DNA of 6,144 bases from an uncultured Clostridia bacterium (GTDB lineage Bacteria > Bacillota > Clostridia > Oscillospirales > Acutalibacteraceae). A program made the position numbers and the translations under genes. The first letter of the stretch is position 1. Each line of letters opens with the position of its first letter. Of this stretch, positions 1 to 5,996 are shown piece after piece. The DNA lies in assembly GCA_946186725.1 (NCBI GenBank), contig CAMHOI010000066.1:1-6144 (forward strand), read 5' to 3'. Below the pieces are notes generated by a model. The model made no database searches, had not been told where the DNA came from, and saw only the letters and a program-made list of their open reading frames with translations.

Positions 1-305
1 GTATGCTCCAGTGTGTCGCTGCACACCGAAACCAGTCCGCTGCGATTGATAAAGAACACGGTGGAGCCGTTCATGTCAGAGAAAGCAGACGCCATGCGCT
101 TGATCTCGTCCGAATAGTTCTGGCTCTTGTCCGCCTTGGCCAAGGACTCTGCAATGGCGGTCGCCTGATTCCGCAGCAATTCCATCTGCTCGTCTTCATG
201 CCTGGAGGAAAGAAGTATCGCAAGAAAACCGGTCAGGAACACGAAGCCGGCGGATACAACGGCGGCCGTGCTCAAAAACAGACGCCAGTACAGACGTTTC
301 TTCAT
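1..305 (-). CDS. Sensor histidine kinase, N-terminal part (truncated by window edge)
   Basis: Only the first 101 codons lie in the window; the catalytic domains would be beyond base 1. The protein begins MKKRLYWRLF, a short basic cytoplasmic tail, followed by one hydrophobic segment at about residues 10-32. A polar, helical stretch comes next (about 35-75), and then what looks like the start of an extracytoplasmic sensor fold (GSTVFFINRSGLVSVCSD, residues 80-97), resembling the PAS/Cache-like cores of Gram-positive sensor kinases. The ATG at 305-303 has a GGTGA ribosome site four bases upstream and follows the response regulator stop after 11 nt, so the two are surely co-transcribed. The kinase call rests on this position directly after an OmpR-type regulator plus the membrane/sensor layout. 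HisKA and HATPase motifs are not visible here, so the signal and kinase subclass cannot be given. Confidence 0.82.
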   Translation of the reverse strand, partial: MKKRLYWRLFLSTAAVVSAGFVFLTGFLAILLSSRHEDEQMELLRNQATAIAESLAKADKSQNYSDEIKRMASAFSDMNGSTVFFINRSGLVSVCSDTLEH

Positions 306-316
306 TTCGTCACCAA

Positions 317-997
317 TTACGATCGGGTTTCAAATTTATACCCGACGCCCCAAACGGTTTTCAGCGCCCATTCGTCGCTGACGCCCTCCAGCTTCTCGCG
401 CAGACGCTTCACGTGTACATCAACCGTACGCGAATCGCCGTAATAATCAAATCCCCACACTTCATCAAGGAGTTGATTGCGGGTGAAGACGCGATTGGGA
501 TTGCTGGCCAGGTGGAAAATCAATTCCAGCTCCTTGGGCGGTGTGTCGATCACACGGCCGTCGACGGTCATTTGATAATTCGTCAGATTGACGGACAGCC
601 GGTCGAAATGCACTTCTTTTTCTCCGACCGTGCGGGGATGGGTGCGTCGAAGGACCGCCTTGACACGGGCGACGACTTCCTTTGCATCAAAGGGCTTGAC
701 GACATAGTCGTCAGCACCCAGATCAAAGCCGAGCACCTTGTCAAAGGTCTCGCCCTTGGCGGTCAGCATGATGACGGGCGTCTGCGACACGCGATGGATC
801 TCACGGCAGACCTGCCATCCGTCCATCTTAGGCATCATGACGTCGAGCAGAACCAGGTCAGGCGACTCGGCCTCAAACAGTGCGAGCGCCTCCTGCCCGT
901 CGAAAGCGGAAACGGTTTCAAAGCCTTCCTTGTCCAAATACAAACGAAGAAGTTCAAGGATGTTTTTATCATCATCAACAATCAATATTTTGCTCAT
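317..997 (-). CDS. OmpR/PhoB-family two-component response regulator
   Basis: A 226-residue DNA-binding regulator of standard family length. The receiver domain (about 1-118) shows the acidic pair D8/D9 (ILIVDDD), phospho-acceptor D52 in LLDVMMPKMDG, the switch threonine T79 in MLTAKG, and K101 in the conserved KPF. The C-terminal winged-helix domain (about 127-223) has the typical PPKELELIFHLASNPN, TRNQLLDEVWG and SRTVDVHVKRLREKL segments and ends with TVWGVGYKF. Phosphorylation by the downstream kinase should control its DNA binding; targets are unknown. The ATG at 997-995 has an AGAGGA ribosome site at 1003-1008. It lies inside the 3' end of the sugar transferase gene, a 23-nt overlap in another frame, which suggests translational coupling. 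The family is certain; no specific orthologue (such as PhoP or WalR) can be named. Confidence 0.96.
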   Translation of the reverse strand: MSKILIVDDDKNILELLRLYLDKEGFETVSAFDGQEALALFEAESPDLVLLDVMMPKMDGWQVCREIHRVSQTPVIMLTAKGETFDKVLGFDLGADDYVVKPFDAKEVVARVKAVLRRTHPRTVGEKEVHFDRLSVNLTNYQMTVDGRVIDTPPKELELIFHLASNPNRVFTRNQLLDEVWGFDYYGDSRTVDVHVKRLREKLEGVSDEWALKTVWGVGYKFETRS

Positions 998-1643
998 GGT
1001 TGTCCTCTATTTTCTTTCCAAAGGTGTTCAAAACGGTCGCGGCGGCAATTTTCACGTCCTCACAAAGCGATAGGGTCAGGACATAGCGGTTGTTCATAGC
1101 ACATTTCTCGGGCAGAATGTCGGAAATGTAAAACGCTTCCGGATCGACGCCCTCCGGGTATCGCTCGTTCTCATCGGCAAAGGCGATGCTGGAGCGGCAT
1201 GTGATACCGGGACGAACCAGCAATGCGGCACGCTGATCCGCCGAATAGTGTTCCACAAAACGGGGCACCTCCGGCCGCGGGCCGATCAAACTCATGTCGC
1301 CCCGAAGGACGTTCCAAAGCTGGGGCAGCTCGTCCAGATGAAGCCGACGGATCCGGCGACCGACGCGAGTGACACGATCATCGTCGTTTCGGGTCAAGGC
1401 GCAACCGTCGTTATCCGCGATCATGGTGCGGAACTTGAGGATGCGAAAAGGGCGACCGAAGCGACCGATCCGCTCCTGACGGAAGAAGGCGCCGCCGCGC
1501 GAATCCAGCACAATTACGAGCGCCAGCAGAGCAAGCCAGGGCAGCAGCAGCAACGTCAGAACAAGCGCAATCGAAACATCGGCCGCTCTTTTGAAAAACA
1601 GGGTCGCGCGCTTCCGCTGTAAGACGGCGGCGCACTCCGCCAT
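975..1643 (-). CDS. Initiating undecaprenyl-phosphate sugar-phosphate transferase (PglC/EpsL type)
   Basis: A small monotopic phosphoglycosyl transferase of 222 residues, close to the roughly 200 of Campylobacter PglC. The family moves a sugar-1-phosphate from a UDP-sugar to undecaprenyl phosphate on the inner face of the membrane, the first committed step of a surface glycan. Visible features are a basic N-terminus with FKRAADV, a re-entrant hydrophobic helix at about 22-47 broken by P35, FFRQERIGRFGRPFRILKFR (53-72), the catalytic D104-E105 dyad in HLDELPQLWNVLRGDMSLIG (102-121), PRPEVP after it, and PGIT (145-148). I chose the ATG at 1643-1641: it lies 4 nt after the aminotransferase stop, has a GGAAAG ribosome site seven bases upstream, and starts just before the membrane helix. 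An upstream in-frame ATG at 1694 would add 17 unconserved residues and overlap the previous gene by 47 nt. The sugar is probably the product of the two upstream enzymes. Confidence 0.93.
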   Translation of the reverse strand: MAECAAVLQRKRATLFFKRAADVSIALVLTLLLLPWLALLALVIVLDSRGGAFFRQERIGRFGRPFRILKFRTMIADNDGCALTRNDDDRVTRVGRRIRRLHLDELPQLWNVLRGDMSLIGPRPEVPRFVEHYSADQRAALLVRPGITCRSSIAFADENERYPEGVDPEAFYISDILPEKCAMNNRYVLTLSLCEDVKIAAATVLNTFGKKIEDNHEQNIDC

Positions 1644-1647
1644 GATG

Positions 1648-2814
1648 TCACTTTCCGAATTTTGCGGCAAGCTCGCGTACTGCCTGGGCGACATAGCATA
1701 CGTCCTCTCTCGTCATGGACGGGTAAAGCGGCAAACTGATGATCCGGTCGAAAAACGATTCGCAGTTGGGATAATCGCCCCGCTTCGTCCCCAGCACCCG
1801 CTGATACAAGGGCTGAAGATGCAACGGGATGAAATGGACGCTGGTACCGATCTTAAGCGCGGTCAGTTCTTCGATAAAGGCCGCGCGATCAATGGTAAGA
1901 CGTTGAAGATTCAGCTTCAGCACGTACAAGTGCTCGCAGCTGTCCACGTCGGCGCCGGGCCGGACACGGCTGACGGCGGGGCAATCGGCCAGCAGTTCAT
2001 CGTACAAAGCGGCGTATTCCCTGCGGCGGGACTGCATGGCGTCCAGCTTCTCCAGCTGTGCCATCCCCAGTGCGGAGGCGATGTCAGTAATGTTGTACTT
2101 ATACCCCAGCTCCTCAACGGCGTACTGCCAGCTGCCCTTGCTGCCGTAACGGTTCCAGGCGTCACGGCTCATGCCGTGGAGGGACAGAACGCGGGCACGG
2201 TCGATAAAATCCTTGTCGTCGCTCGTCAGCATACCGCCTTCACCGGTGGCGATATTCTTGGTAACGTAAAAGCTGAAGCACGTCGCGTTGCCGAAGGAGC
2301 CGACAGTGCGACCCTTGTAGCGCGCGGTCAGGGCGTGCGCGGCATCCTCGATCACGGCCAGGCCATGCTTCTCCGCCAGGGCGTTGATACGATCCATATC
2401 GCACACCAGACCGGCGTAATGGACGGGGACGATGCCTTTGGTGCGGGGCGTGACCGCCGCCTCAAGGGCGTCGGGATCGATCAGGCCCGTTTCGGGATCG
2501 ACGTCCACGAAAACGGGCGTAGCGCCGCAGCTGAGGATGGTGTTGACGGTGGAGCAGAAGGTCATCGGTGTCGTCAGGATCTCGTCGCCGGGGCCAAAAC
2601 CGTGTACGACCATAGCCAAATGCAGAGCGGCGGTGCAGCTGTTGAGGGCCAAAGCGTATTTGGCGCCGACCAGGTGAGCAAACGCCTCCTCAAAAGCGAC
2701 GGTCACCTTGCCCTTGGTCCACCAACCGGATCGCAGCACATCCGTGACGGCTTGGATCTCACTCTCATCGAAGCAGGGACGGGAGTAATACAGAAAATCA
2801 TCTCTTACTTTCAT
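1648..2814 (-). CDS. DegT/DnrJ/EryC1/StrS-family PLP aminotransferase for a 4-keto sugar nucleotide
   Basis: A 388-residue fold-type I aminotransferase of full family length. It would transfer an amino group, normally from glutamate, to C4 of a UDP-4-keto-6-deoxy sugar made by the upstream dehydratase. Visible signatures are RSGWWTKGKVTVAFEEAFA (28-46), ALNSCTAALHLAM with phosphate-binding residues near 59-61, TTPMTFCSTVN (81-91), IEDAAHAL with D157 for the pyridine nitrogen, and SFYVTKNIATGEGGML, in which K186 is the Schiff-base lysine. LHGMSRDAWNRY (212-223) and GYKYNITDIASALG (237-250) follow, then HFIPLHLQPLY (327-337). Its ATG shares an ATGA overlap with the dehydratase stop, and a GGAGGTG ribosome site lies at 2819-2825. 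Closest known roles are PglE/EpsN, WbpE-like and ArnB-like enzymes; substrate and stereochemistry cannot be read from sequence alone, so no symbol is given. Confidence 0.95.
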   Translation of the reverse strand: MKVRDDFLYYSRPCFDESEIQAVTDVLRSGWWTKGKVTVAFEEAFAHLVGAKYALALNSCTAALHLAMVVHGFGPGDEILTTPMTFCSTVNTILSCGATPVFVDVDPETGLIDPDALEAAVTPRTKGIVPVHYAGLVCDMDRINALAEKHGLAVIEDAAHALTARYKGRTVGSFGNATCFSFYVTKNIATGEGGMLTSDDKDFIDRARVLSLHGMSRDAWNRYGSKGSWQYAVEELGYKYNITDIASALGMAQLEKLDAMQSRRREYAALYDELLADCPAVSRVRPGADVDSCEHLYVLKLNLQRLTIDRAAFIEELTALKIGTSVHFIPLHLQPLYQRVLGTKRGDYPNCESFFDRIISLPLYPSMTREDVCYVAQAVRELAAKFGK

Positions 2815-4754
2815 TGCGACACCTCCGACGTGGGGACCTCATGGCAAAACGTAGGCACCATTTTCTGAATCTGCTCGAAAACCTGCAAATCGTCGCCGGT
2901 CTCAAGACGAAGATCCAGCTCGGAAAGCTCGGATGTGAGTCCGGCCTCGTCGTGCGGCACGGGCTTGAGCACGACGATCTTGGCGTTGGAAGTCTTATCG
3001 AAGTCTTCGGCGTCAAGGCGAATCTCTTCAAAAAGCTTTTCACCCGGGCGCAGACCGGTGAATTCGACGGCGATGTCCTTGCCCGGTTCATAGCCGGACA
3101 GACGTATCAGGTCGCAGGCAAGATCATAGATACGCACGGGCTCGCCCATGTCCAGCACAAAGATCTCGCCGCCGGACGCCATGGCTCCCGCTTCCAGCAC
3201 CAGTTGTACGGCCTCGGGAATGGTCATGAAATAGCGACGCATATCGGGATGGGTGACGGTGACGGGGCCGCCTTCGTTGATCTGCTTCTGAAAGAAGGGA
3301 ACGACGCTGCCGGCGGAGCCGAGAACGTTACCGAAACGCACGGCGGCAAAATGAGTCACGCCGCGGTCGTCCAACGACTGAATGATCCGCTCGGCGATCC
3401 GCTTGGTGGCGCCCATGATACTGGTAGGGTTGACGGCCTTGTCGGTGGAAATGAGGATGAACTTGTCCACGTTGTGACGAATGGCGGCCAGGGCGGTTTT
3501 ATACGTGCCGAAGACGTTGTTTTTGATGGCTTCGCGGGGGTTCAATTCAGACATGGGGACGTGCTTATGGGCGGCGGCATGAAACACAACGTCGGGATGG
3601 AATTCGTCCATCACCTCATTCAGGCGCGCCTCGTCACGGATGGAGCCGAGACGGAGAGCAAACCGGGAGGGATCGTAAACCTCGGACAACTCGTTGTTGA
3701 TGTGGTAGAGCCCGTTTTCATTGTAGATGACAAGTTTCTTACAGCCGAAGGACAGCACCTGCCCGCAGATCTCCGATCCGATAGAGCCGACGCCGCCGGT
3801 AACCATGACGGTCTTGTCCCGCACGAATCGATTGACGGCATCCATATCCAGCGTGACGCCTGCGCGGTGAAGCAGGTCCTCATAGTGGACGCTGGTCAGC
3901 ACGGCCTTGCTCAGATCCACGTCGTCAAGCGTTCCGAACCGCTGAATGCGGCACCGTTTTTCCTTACAGACGTTGAGGGCGTACTGAAAAACTTCACGCG
4001 TAGCGGTCGGAATGGCGACGACAACCTCGTCCACGCGGAAACGCTCAATGGCTTCCGCCAGCTTTTCCCGGTTGCCGTAGACGGGGACGCCGCTGATGCG
4101 GCGGCCGATCAGCTGGGGATTGTCGTCGATAAAAACGACGGGCTTGAGAAGGTCCTCCGGATGGTTGTCCTGCTTGCGCTTGAAGAACACGCCCGCTTCC
4201 CCCGCGCCGAAAATGAGGACGCGGCGGGAATTCTGACGAGCCATGATGACGCGGGTGCGGATGGTGTGCCAGATCTTAAAGGCCACGCGGCCGAACACCG
4301 TCAGGAACAGAGTCAGTACGGCGGCGATCACATCAATTTTCATATCAAAGCGATACAAAGGATTTTTATCATATTCGGCGGCGATCACATAGACCGGCCA
4401 CCGCGTGATTCGGTAATTCAGAAAATGGAAGCCGAAGTCCTGGGTAAAGTCGACGGCAACAAACAGAACGTAGGCGACGAATACCGAGAGGATCTGCAGC
4501 CCCACGTCCTGCAGCTCCACATGCCGCAGCACGCCGGAATAGCGGTGAAAGGCAAAGCCGGTCAACCAGCAAAGGAGGACAGCGACAGGAAAATAGAACC
4601 ACGCCTTCTGAAGAAAAAAGCCAAACTGATTGGGCACAAAAGCATAGCTGGAAACCGCCGCCGCCCAAAGGGAAACGGCAACGCAGGCGGCGTCGTAAAG
4701 CATCAACAAAATCATAGACACCGAATGCGGCAAGCCACGATTCGACTTCTTCAC
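2811..4754 (-). CDS. pglF: Membrane-bound UDP-GlcNAc 4,6-dehydratase (PglF/EpsC/CapD family)
   Basis: A 647-residue polytopic nucleotide-sugar dehydratase, the usual length for PglF/WbpM. It is expected to turn UDP-GlcNAc into the UDP-4-keto-6-deoxy sugar. The N-terminus has about four hydrophobic helices (near 12-36, 50-70, 84-101, 141-158). A first Rossmann-like domain starts at RRVLIFGAGEAGVFF (177-191). The catalytic short-chain dehydrogenase domain starts at VMVTGGVGSIGSEI (316-329) and carries FHAAAHKHVPMSE (391-403), the T437-D438-K439 triad in ISTDKAVNPTS, and M447-x3-K451 where ordinary SDRs have Tyr-x3-Lys, a hallmark of this subfamily. VRFGNVLGSAGSVVPFF (472-488) and GLRPGEKLFEE (567-577) complete it. 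The GTG at 4754-4752 is preferred: it has an AGAGGTGAT ribosome site and sits about 22 nt after the predicted transcription start. An in-frame ATG at 4811 lies in the -35 box and cannot be used from this promoter. EpsC, WbpM or CapD are equivalent names. Confidence 0.94.
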   Translation of the reverse strand: MKKSNRGLPHSVSMILLMLYDAACVAVSLWAAAVSSYAFVPNQFGFFLQKAWFYFPVAVLLCWLTGFAFHRYSGVLRHVELQDVGLQILSVFVAYVLFVAVDFTQDFGFHFLNYRITRWPVYVIAAEYDKNPLYRFDMKIDVIAAVLTLFLTVFGRVAFKIWHTIRTRVIMARQNSRRVLIFGAGEAGVFFKRKQDNHPEDLLKPVVFIDDNPQLIGRRISGVPVYGNREKLAEAIERFRVDEVVVAIPTATREVFQYALNVCKEKRCRIQRFGTLDDVDLSKAVLTSVHYEDLLHRAGVTLDMDAVNRFVRDKTVMVTGGVGSIGSEICGQVLSFGCKKLVIYNENGLYHINNELSEVYDPSRFALRLGSIRDEARLNEVMDEFHPDVVFHAAAHKHVPMSELNPREAIKNNVFGTYKTALAAIRHNVDKFILISTDKAVNPTSIMGATKRIAERIIQSLDDRGVTHFAAVRFGNVLGSAGSVVPFFQKQINEGGPVTVTHPDMRRYFMTIPEAVQLVLEAGAMASGGEIFVLDMGEPVRIYDLACDLIRLSGYEPGKDIAVEFTGLRPGEKLFEEIRLDAEDFDKTSNAKIVVLKPVPHDEAGLTSELSELDLRLETGDDLQVFEQIQKMVPTFCHEVPTSEVSQ

Positions 4755-4766
4755 AAGATCACCTCT
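4755..4766 (-). promoter_or_regulatory. Ribosome binding site fixing the dehydratase GTG start
   Basis: On the minus strand this reads AGAGGTGATCTT immediately before GTG. AGAGGTGAT is a strong Shine-Dalgarno match at normal spacing. Together with the promoter just upstream it decides for the GTG start over the more distal ATG. Confidence 0.85.
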
Positions 4767-4782
4767 GAAAGGTTGTCTTAGT

Positions 4783-4811
4783 ATTATACATTCCGCCGCC
4801 GGGATTGTCAA
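4783..4811 (-). promoter_or_regulatory. Consensus sigma-A promoter of the glycan/two-component operon
   Basis: On the minus strand a perfect -35 TTGACA (4811-4806) is separated by exactly 17 bases from a perfect -10 TATAAT (4788-4783). Transcription should begin near 4776, giving a 5' leader of only about 22 nt before the dehydratase GTG, too short for a riboswitch or attenuator. The -35 box starts 12 bases after the stop codon of the BofA-like gene. No terminator is seen between them, so some read-through from upstream is also possible. Confidence 0.92.
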
Positions 4812-4823
4812 ACGACGGCCCGA

Positions 4824-5075
4824 TTACAGAAACAGTCGCAGGGCGATCACAAACAGAGCGCCGGGCAGACCTCCCGCGGCAGAGATCAGCAGTGTGACGG
4901 GATTCAGAGACACCGTGAGCCCGATCCAACCGCCGAAGAACACAGCGATGAGCAGAATGCCGACGCCGCAACCGGCGGAAATCAACAAGTATCGTATCCC
5001 TTTGCCGGACAGCAAAGAAAGGATCAGCGTCAGCAGAAAACTGACGCCGGCGACCGAATAGCACAGCCAATCCAT
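4824..5075 (-). CDS. bofA: BofA-family (pro-sigma-K processing inhibitor-like) small membrane protein
   Basis: An 83-residue, very hydrophobic protein, close to the 87 residues of Bacillus subtilis BofA. In that species BofA holds the intramembrane protease SpoIVFB inactive in the forespore outer membrane until pro-sigma-K should be cut. Hydrophobic segments lie near 5-23, 29-49 and 60-83. The family-like C-terminal part is clear: FFGGWIGLTVSLNPVTLLIS then GGLPGALFVIALRLFL, with N58 and T61 at the spacing of BofA N61/T64 and a GLPG near residues 69-72. The ATG at 5075-5073 is chosen because GGGGAGGG lies eight bases before it; the upstream GTG at 5093 would put that ribosome site inside the coding region. 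It lies 49 nt after the P-loop gene with no clear promoter of its own. Family assignment is from remembered motifs; whether it acts in sporulation here is inferred. Confidence 0.8.
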   Translation of the reverse strand: MDWLCYSVAGVSFLLTLILSLLSGKGIRYLLISAGCGVGILLIAVFFGGWIGLTVSLNPVTLLISAAGGLPGALFVIALRLFL

Positions 5076-5082
5076 CCAACTT

Positions 5083-5090
5083 CCCTCCCC
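5083..5090 (-). promoter_or_regulatory. Ribosome binding site of the BofA-like gene
   Basis: The minus strand reads GGGGAGGG, with the GGAGG core eight bases before the ATG at 5075. It decides the internal ATG over the GTG at 5093, since that GTG begins within a few bases of this site. Confidence 0.75.
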
Positions 5091-5124
5091 CACTACTGTA
5101 TGTCCGTAGGGACGGAAGCAGAAC

Positions 5125-5841
5125 TCAAAGCAAATCCTTCAAAGTATCAAAAGCGACTTCGGCCGCATGGATGGAAGGCGTGCAGGAGAGAAGGAAGACC
5201 GGGATCCTCGTCAGCAACGCGTCGGCCAGTTCAAGCGTGGCGGCAGCCGCTTCTGCACCGCGAGGCAGATAAATCTGAGACAGCAAGCGGCCGAGCACTT
5301 CGGACGGGTCGATGGGGCGCATGGTGTCTTCTCTGCCGCGCTCCAAAAGGCAGAGGGCCCTGAGCGGCACGTTGACGTTGCGCTGCCAGTTTTCCTTGCC
5401 CGCCCAAGGGGTGGAGCAGACCCAGACGCCGTCCTCTTTGCACCAGAGAAGCGGCTTATCTCCGTTGACGATCTGCACGTCGTCGCCGAAGGCGCGACGC
5501 CAGAGCGCAATGTGGGTGGATTTGCCGGTACCGCTGGGCGCGGTGAAAAGAACACCGGAACCCTTGTACTCAATCGCGGCGCCATGGAATACGGCGCGGC
5601 CGAGCGCAGGCATCTGCTCGGCAATGGCGCGAAGGATGCAGAGAGATTCCACCATATCCGCGGGAATCGGCGTTTGCAGGTCGGCCATCTCTGCCGCCAT
5701 TCGTTCCTGCGTAGCGGCCGCAATAAACCGGGGCGCCGCGCCCGGGTCGGAGAGATAATCCTCACATTGAAGCCGGACGGCGTCATATTGATGATGGATC
5801 TCGACCGTCACGCCCGCTACGGTGATACAGAATTGACGCAT
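5125..5841 (-). CDS. HPr kinase/ScmC-like P-loop ATPase of unknown role
   Basis: A 238-residue soluble protein with a Walker A motif, APSGTGKST (101-109, K107 and S108 binding phosphate/Mg), inside a segment like that of HPr kinase: FHGAAIEYKGSGVLFTAPSG from 85, IVNGDKPLL (124-132, D128 as possible metal or general-base residue), and STPWAGKEN (143-151). The N-terminal 80 residues look like a separate alpha/beta region, and there is no signal peptide or membrane segment. Many Firmicutes carry such proteins annotated as HprK-like, PEP-carboxykinase-like or ScmC-like, sometimes near PqqD-like and radical-SAM genes; no such partner is visible here. I do not see the C-terminal signature that marks true HPr kinase/phosphorylase, so HPr is not a safe substrate. 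The ATG at 5841 has AAGGGAG seven bases upstream and a promoter 43 bases further out. The family is likely; the function is unknown. Confidence 0.85.
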   Translation of the reverse strand: MRQFCITVAGVTVEIHHQYDAVRLQCEDYLSDPGAAPRFIAAATQERMAAEMADLQTPIPADMVESLCILRAIAEQMPALGRAVFHGAAIEYKGSGVLFTAPSGTGKSTHIALWRRAFGDDVQIVNGDKPLLWCKEDGVWVCSTPWAGKENWQRNVNVPLRALCLLERGREDTMRPIDPSEVLGRLLSQIYLPRGAEAAAATLELADALLTRIPVFLLSCTPSIHAAEVAFDTLKDLL

Positions 5842-5883
5842 AACGCCGCTCCCTTCTGAATAATGCCGGACTTGCTGAATATT

Positions 5884-5912
5884 ATTGTATTATAAAAGCG
5901 GCGGGATTTCAA
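5884..5912 (-). promoter_or_regulatory. Sigma-A promoter of the P-loop kinase-like gene
   Basis: On the minus strand a -35 TTGAAA (5912-5907) stands 17 bases from a -10 TACAAT (5889-5884), each one mismatch from consensus. Transcription would start near 5877 with a leader of about 36 nt. A perfect TATAAT (5894-5889) overlaps it by one base but has no -35 at good spacing, so TACAAT is the better call. The P-loop gene and the BofA-like gene are probably both served. Confidence 0.72.
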
Positions 5913-5936
5913 CATTTACTTGCAAATTCCCCGTCA

Positions 5937-5969
5937 AAGAGCAAACACATCTTACGCAATTTTGCTCTT
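5937..5969. repeat. 9-bp inverted repeat beside the tRNA -35 box
   Basis: AAGAGCAAA (5937-5945) and its exact complement TTTGCTCTT (5961-5969) are separated by 15 bases. The right arm runs two bases into the TTGACA of the tRNA promoter. It could be an operator for a dimeric protein acting on the divergent promoters, or chance in an AT-rich spacer; there is no direct evidence of binding. Confidence 0.5.
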
Positions 5970-5996
5970 GACAGCCAAAATGGGATTTGCTATAAT
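5968..5996 (+). promoter_or_regulatory. Consensus promoter of the tRNA-Leu gene
   Basis: A perfect TTGACA (5968-5973), a 17-base spacer and a perfect TATAAT (5991-5996). TG at 5988-5989 adds an extended -10 element. Transcription should begin near 6003, giving a short 5' extension to be trimmed by RNase P before 6019. Such strength is usual for stable-RNA genes. Confidence 0.93.

Noticed and set aside
413..1099. A plus-strand open frame opposite the response regulator
   Set aside because: The opposite strand encodes an unmistakable OmpR-family protein in the same codon phase; nothing recognisable on the plus strand.
1644..1694. ATG at 1694 as start of the sugar transferase
   Set aside because: It would overlap the aminotransferase by 47 nt and add an unconserved 17-residue extension; the ATG at 1643 has a GGAAAG site and normal spacing.
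1591..2868. A plus-strand open frame of 425 codons opposite the aminotransferase gene
   Set aside because: Again in antisense phase with a strongly conserved gene; its low-complexity Gly/Ala/Val/His composition is typical of a shadow frame.
2814..4781. A plus-strand open frame of 655 codons opposite the dehydratase gene
   Set aside because: It runs codon-for-codon antisense to the dehydratase and stays open because that gene avoids TTA, CTA and TCA codons. Its translation shows no family motifs and it has no ribosome site or promoter.
4755..4811. ATG at 4811 as start of the dehydratase
   Set aside because: It lies in the -35 box of the operon promoter and would not be on the mRNA; the GTG at 4754 has a strong ribosome site.
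4755..4823. Search for a terminator between the BofA-like gene and the glycan operon
   Set aside because: No stem followed by a T run is visible; the region holds only the promoter and ribosome site.
5103..5116. Small hairpin TCCGT-AGGG-ACGGA between the P-loop and BofA-like genes, considered as a terminator
   Set aside because: Only 5 bp, with no T tract on either strand; the two genes are more likely co-transcribed.
5167..5859. A plus-strand open frame opposite the P-loop gene
   Set aside because: Same phase shadow, Arg/Gly-rich, while the minus strand has a Walker A motif, ribosome site and promoter.
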